Shown one piece after another: positions 62,731 through 64,000 of a DNA stretch of 64,000 nucleotides. Position 1 is the first letter of the stretch; every line of letters begins with the position of its first letter. The translations under genes and the position numbers were made by a program. The notes under the pieces were generated by a model, which searched no databases, had not been told where the DNA came from, and saw only the letters and a program-made list of their open reading frames with translations. Source of the DNA: DATLZU01 sp035573855 (GTDB taxonomy: Bacteria > Nitrospirota > Nitrospiria > Nitrospirales > Nitrospiraceae); assembly GCA_035573855.1 (NCBI GenBank), contig DATLZU010000046.1, positions 1 through 64,000 of the forward strand, read 5' to 3'.

Positions 62731-63396
62731 ATGACCGGGGCTATGGCAACCAAGGCTCGCGTGCTGCCGTGCCCGCAAGACTTTTCCGAGGAGAGTGCGC
62801 GGGAGATCGTGCAGGTAGTCCAAGCCGGCGGCGTCGTGGCTGTTCCGACCGAGAGTTTTTACGCTCTTGGCGTTGTTCCGACCGATGCCACAGCGGTCGC
62901 CCGCGTCCGCCGCATCAAGGGCGAACGGGGCAATAAGCCGATTCTCGTACTGATCGCCGACCATGCGCAGTTAGGCGGACTGGTCGCCGGTATTTCCCCA
63001 GCCGCGCAGGCGCTGATAGACCGATTCTGGCCAGGACCCTTGACGATTATTTTTCCTGCGTTGCCGTCCCTGCCAGCGTTCCTGACCGCGGGTACGGGCT
63101 CGGTCGGCATCCGATTGACGGCTTATCCGCTTTTAGCAGCGCTGCTGCGTCGAGTCGGCCCGTTGACCGGTACCAGTGCCAATCGCTCCGGTCAGCCCCA
63201 GTTGCAGACAGCGCAGGCAGTGAACGACGAATTGGGTTCGGATGTCGACCTGACTGTCGACGGTGGGCCGACGCCTGGCGGACTGCCGTCTACGGTTGTC
63301 GATTCGCGCGGGCCGATTGTTGTGGTGCGGGAAGGCCAAGTTTCTCGGGCTGAACTGGCGACGGTGCTGAAACATGCCGGCTTGCGGCTGAGCTGA
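62731..63396 (+). CDS. tsaC: Threonylcarbamoyl-AMP synthase (Sua5/YrdC/YwlC family)
   Basis: 221 residues, YrdC domain only. Motifs: VAVPTESFYALGVVPTDATA, the Lys/Arg pair in RIKGERGNKPILVLI, WPGPLTIIF, and PLTGTSANRSGQPQ. It makes threonylcarbamoyl-AMP from Thr, bicarbonate and ATP, which TsaD (22347-23432) then loads on tRNA. It starts six bases after purD. No Sua5 C-terminal domain is present. Confidence 0.92.
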   Translation: MTGAMATKARVLPCPQDFSEESAREIVQVVQAGGVVAVPTESFYALGVVPTDATAVARVRRIKGERGNKPILVLIADHAQLGGLVAGISPAAQALIDRFWPGPLTIIFPALPSLPAFLTAGTGSVGIRLTAYPLLAALLRRVGPLTGTSANRSGQPQLQTAQAVNDELGSDVDLTVDGGPTPGGLPSTVVDSRGPIVVVREGQVSRAELATVLKHAGLRLS

Positions 63397-63470
63397 TGGC
63401 GGCCGAGGCGGTAAGGGAAGGGCAAGAGGCGCTCTTTTTTACGCCAGCTTTGGATGAATAGGAGGTGCCA

Positions 63471-63887
63471 ATGCATGCAAGAGCGTTGTGGAGGGTCGCA
63501 GTAAGTGCGATGCTCGTCGTGACCGGGGGCGGGTTGAGCGGCTGCGATTACTGGCCACCCGCGCTTCAAACCCAAATCGAGCAGCTTAAGACCGAGCTTC
63601 AAACCGTGACCATGGAACGGGATCAATTGCAGAGTCAACTCTCCGCTGCAACCAAAGCGCGTGAGGAGTTGCAGGCCCGTGTTGATGAACTCACCCGCGC
63701 GAATCGCGAAAAGACCGCAGTGATCGCTACGCTCGAGCACAGCCTGGCCGCCGAGCGCCAGAAACTGGCGAAATTGACCAAAACCAGCACGGTCAGAGCT
63801 GCCACGAAGACGACCGCACTATCCGCCGGCAAGACCGCATCGGCCAAGAAGAAAACGGTACGGTCCTCGGGGGCCAAGCGAAACTGA
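63471..63887 (+). CDS. Coiled-coil lipoprotein
   Basis: 138 residues. A signal peptide with lipobox LSGC (VVTGGGLSGCDYWPP) puts the mature N-terminus on a lipid at Cys. Residues 33-105 form a long heptad coiled coil (LQTQIEQLKTELQTVTMERD; REELQARVDELTRANREKTA). The tail is Lys/Thr/Ser/Ala-rich (KKKTVRSSGAKRN), as in proteins that lie close to peptidoglycan. ATG 63471 follows AGGAGGTGCCA. Function unknown; a structural outer-membrane link like Lpp is one idea. Confidence 0.8.
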   Translation: MHARALWRVAVSAMLVVTGGGLSGCDYWPPALQTQIEQLKTELQTVTMERDQLQSQLSAATKAREELQARVDELTRANREKTAVIATLEHSLAAERQKLAKLTKTSTVRAATKTTALSAGKTASAKKKTVRSSGAKRN

Positions 63888-63901
63888 AGCCCTACTTGAC
63901 G

Positions 63902-64000
63902 CTATGACGAAGAAGCTGAAGTAGAGCCGGTCGAGCCTGCCGCGGTTGACGTGGCGCTGGAGCCCTGGCCCGTCGCTGAGACCGCGGCTCCTGTCCCGGT
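63902..64000 (-). CDS. C-terminal tail of a minus-strand gene (cut by window end)
   Basis: The minus strand is open from the window end to a TAG at 63902-63904. It encodes at least 32 residues of Ser/Thr/Gly/Ala-rich sequence (TGTGAAVSATGQGSSATSTA, ending STSASSS), which looks like a disordered tail of an exported or wall-linked protein. Its convergent stop is 15 bases from the coiled-coil lipoprotein. Too little is visible for a function. Confidence 0.4.
   Translation of the reverse strand, partial: TGTGAAVSATGQGSSATSTAAGSTGSTSASSS

Overview
This window looks like chromosomal DNA from a Nitrospira-type bacterium (phylum Nitrospirota) or a close relative. The assignment is inferred from overall protein character, high GC content by eye, and gene neighbourhoods, not from a marker search. 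I found no rRNA, no tRNA, no CRISPR array and no intact mobile element. The layout is compact housekeeping DNA with one stress-response island, one multi-gene membrane cluster of unknown function, and one patch of insertion-sequence debris.

Layout. 1-6450: the end of a malic enzyme, an exported cytochrome c, a J-domain protein coupled to RNase D, a membrane GGDEF-like gene split by an in-frame stop, an ArsC-like protein, a zinc-ribbon protein and two small envelope proteins. 6500-8250: citrate synthase, then a 29-residue membrane peptide and a 119-residue protein. 8400-14700: a stress island with three Hsp20 chaperones, a groEL without groES, two paralogous exported helical proteins and several very small membrane or Trp-rich ORFs with strong Shine-Dalgarno sites. 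15200-22300: GYD-domain protein, class II fumarase, an FAD/NAD(P) oxidoreductase, NAD kinase and ClpC. 22300-33700: a long co-directional run of essential genes (tsaD, hflX, nth, yicC, gmk, rpoZ, coaBC, a broken TPR gene, aroQ, efp, accB, accC, thiE). 33600-40100: bioD with a short-chain reductase, an exported protein, PutA and a fatty-acid desaturase.

40200-48400: Mrp-type P-loop protein, a small Rieske ferredoxin, then a pyruvate dehydrogenase operon (E1 alpha, E1 beta, two unknown proteins, E2, lipoyl synthase; no E3 here) and a convergent phosphoglucomutase. 48456-56938: an eight-gene block made of a small helical protein, a MutL/GlmL-type actin-fold ATPase, a hybrid-barrel plus KOW protein, an FN3 plus membrane protein, three more membrane proteins and a MEMO-like protein that lacks two expected metal ligands. 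This is the best candidate for an undescribed system. 56940-59560: a nested inverted-repeat element, a DUF123 GIY-YIG protein, and a decayed ISL3 transposase with an IS21 fragment lodged in it. 59680-64000: purH, purD, a Sua5/TsaC protein, a coiled-coil lipoprotein and the tail of a minus-strand gene.

How the genes fit together. Malic enzyme, citrate synthase, fumarase and pyruvate dehydrogenase with LipA supply central carbon flow. AccB/AccC, BioD, the reductase and the desaturase cover biotin supply and fatty-acid synthesis. TsaD and TsaC act at two steps of the same tRNA modification. ClpC, GroEL and the Hsp20s form a protein-quality-control theme. Two in-frame TAA codons (3730 and 29414) break otherwise continuous reading frames.
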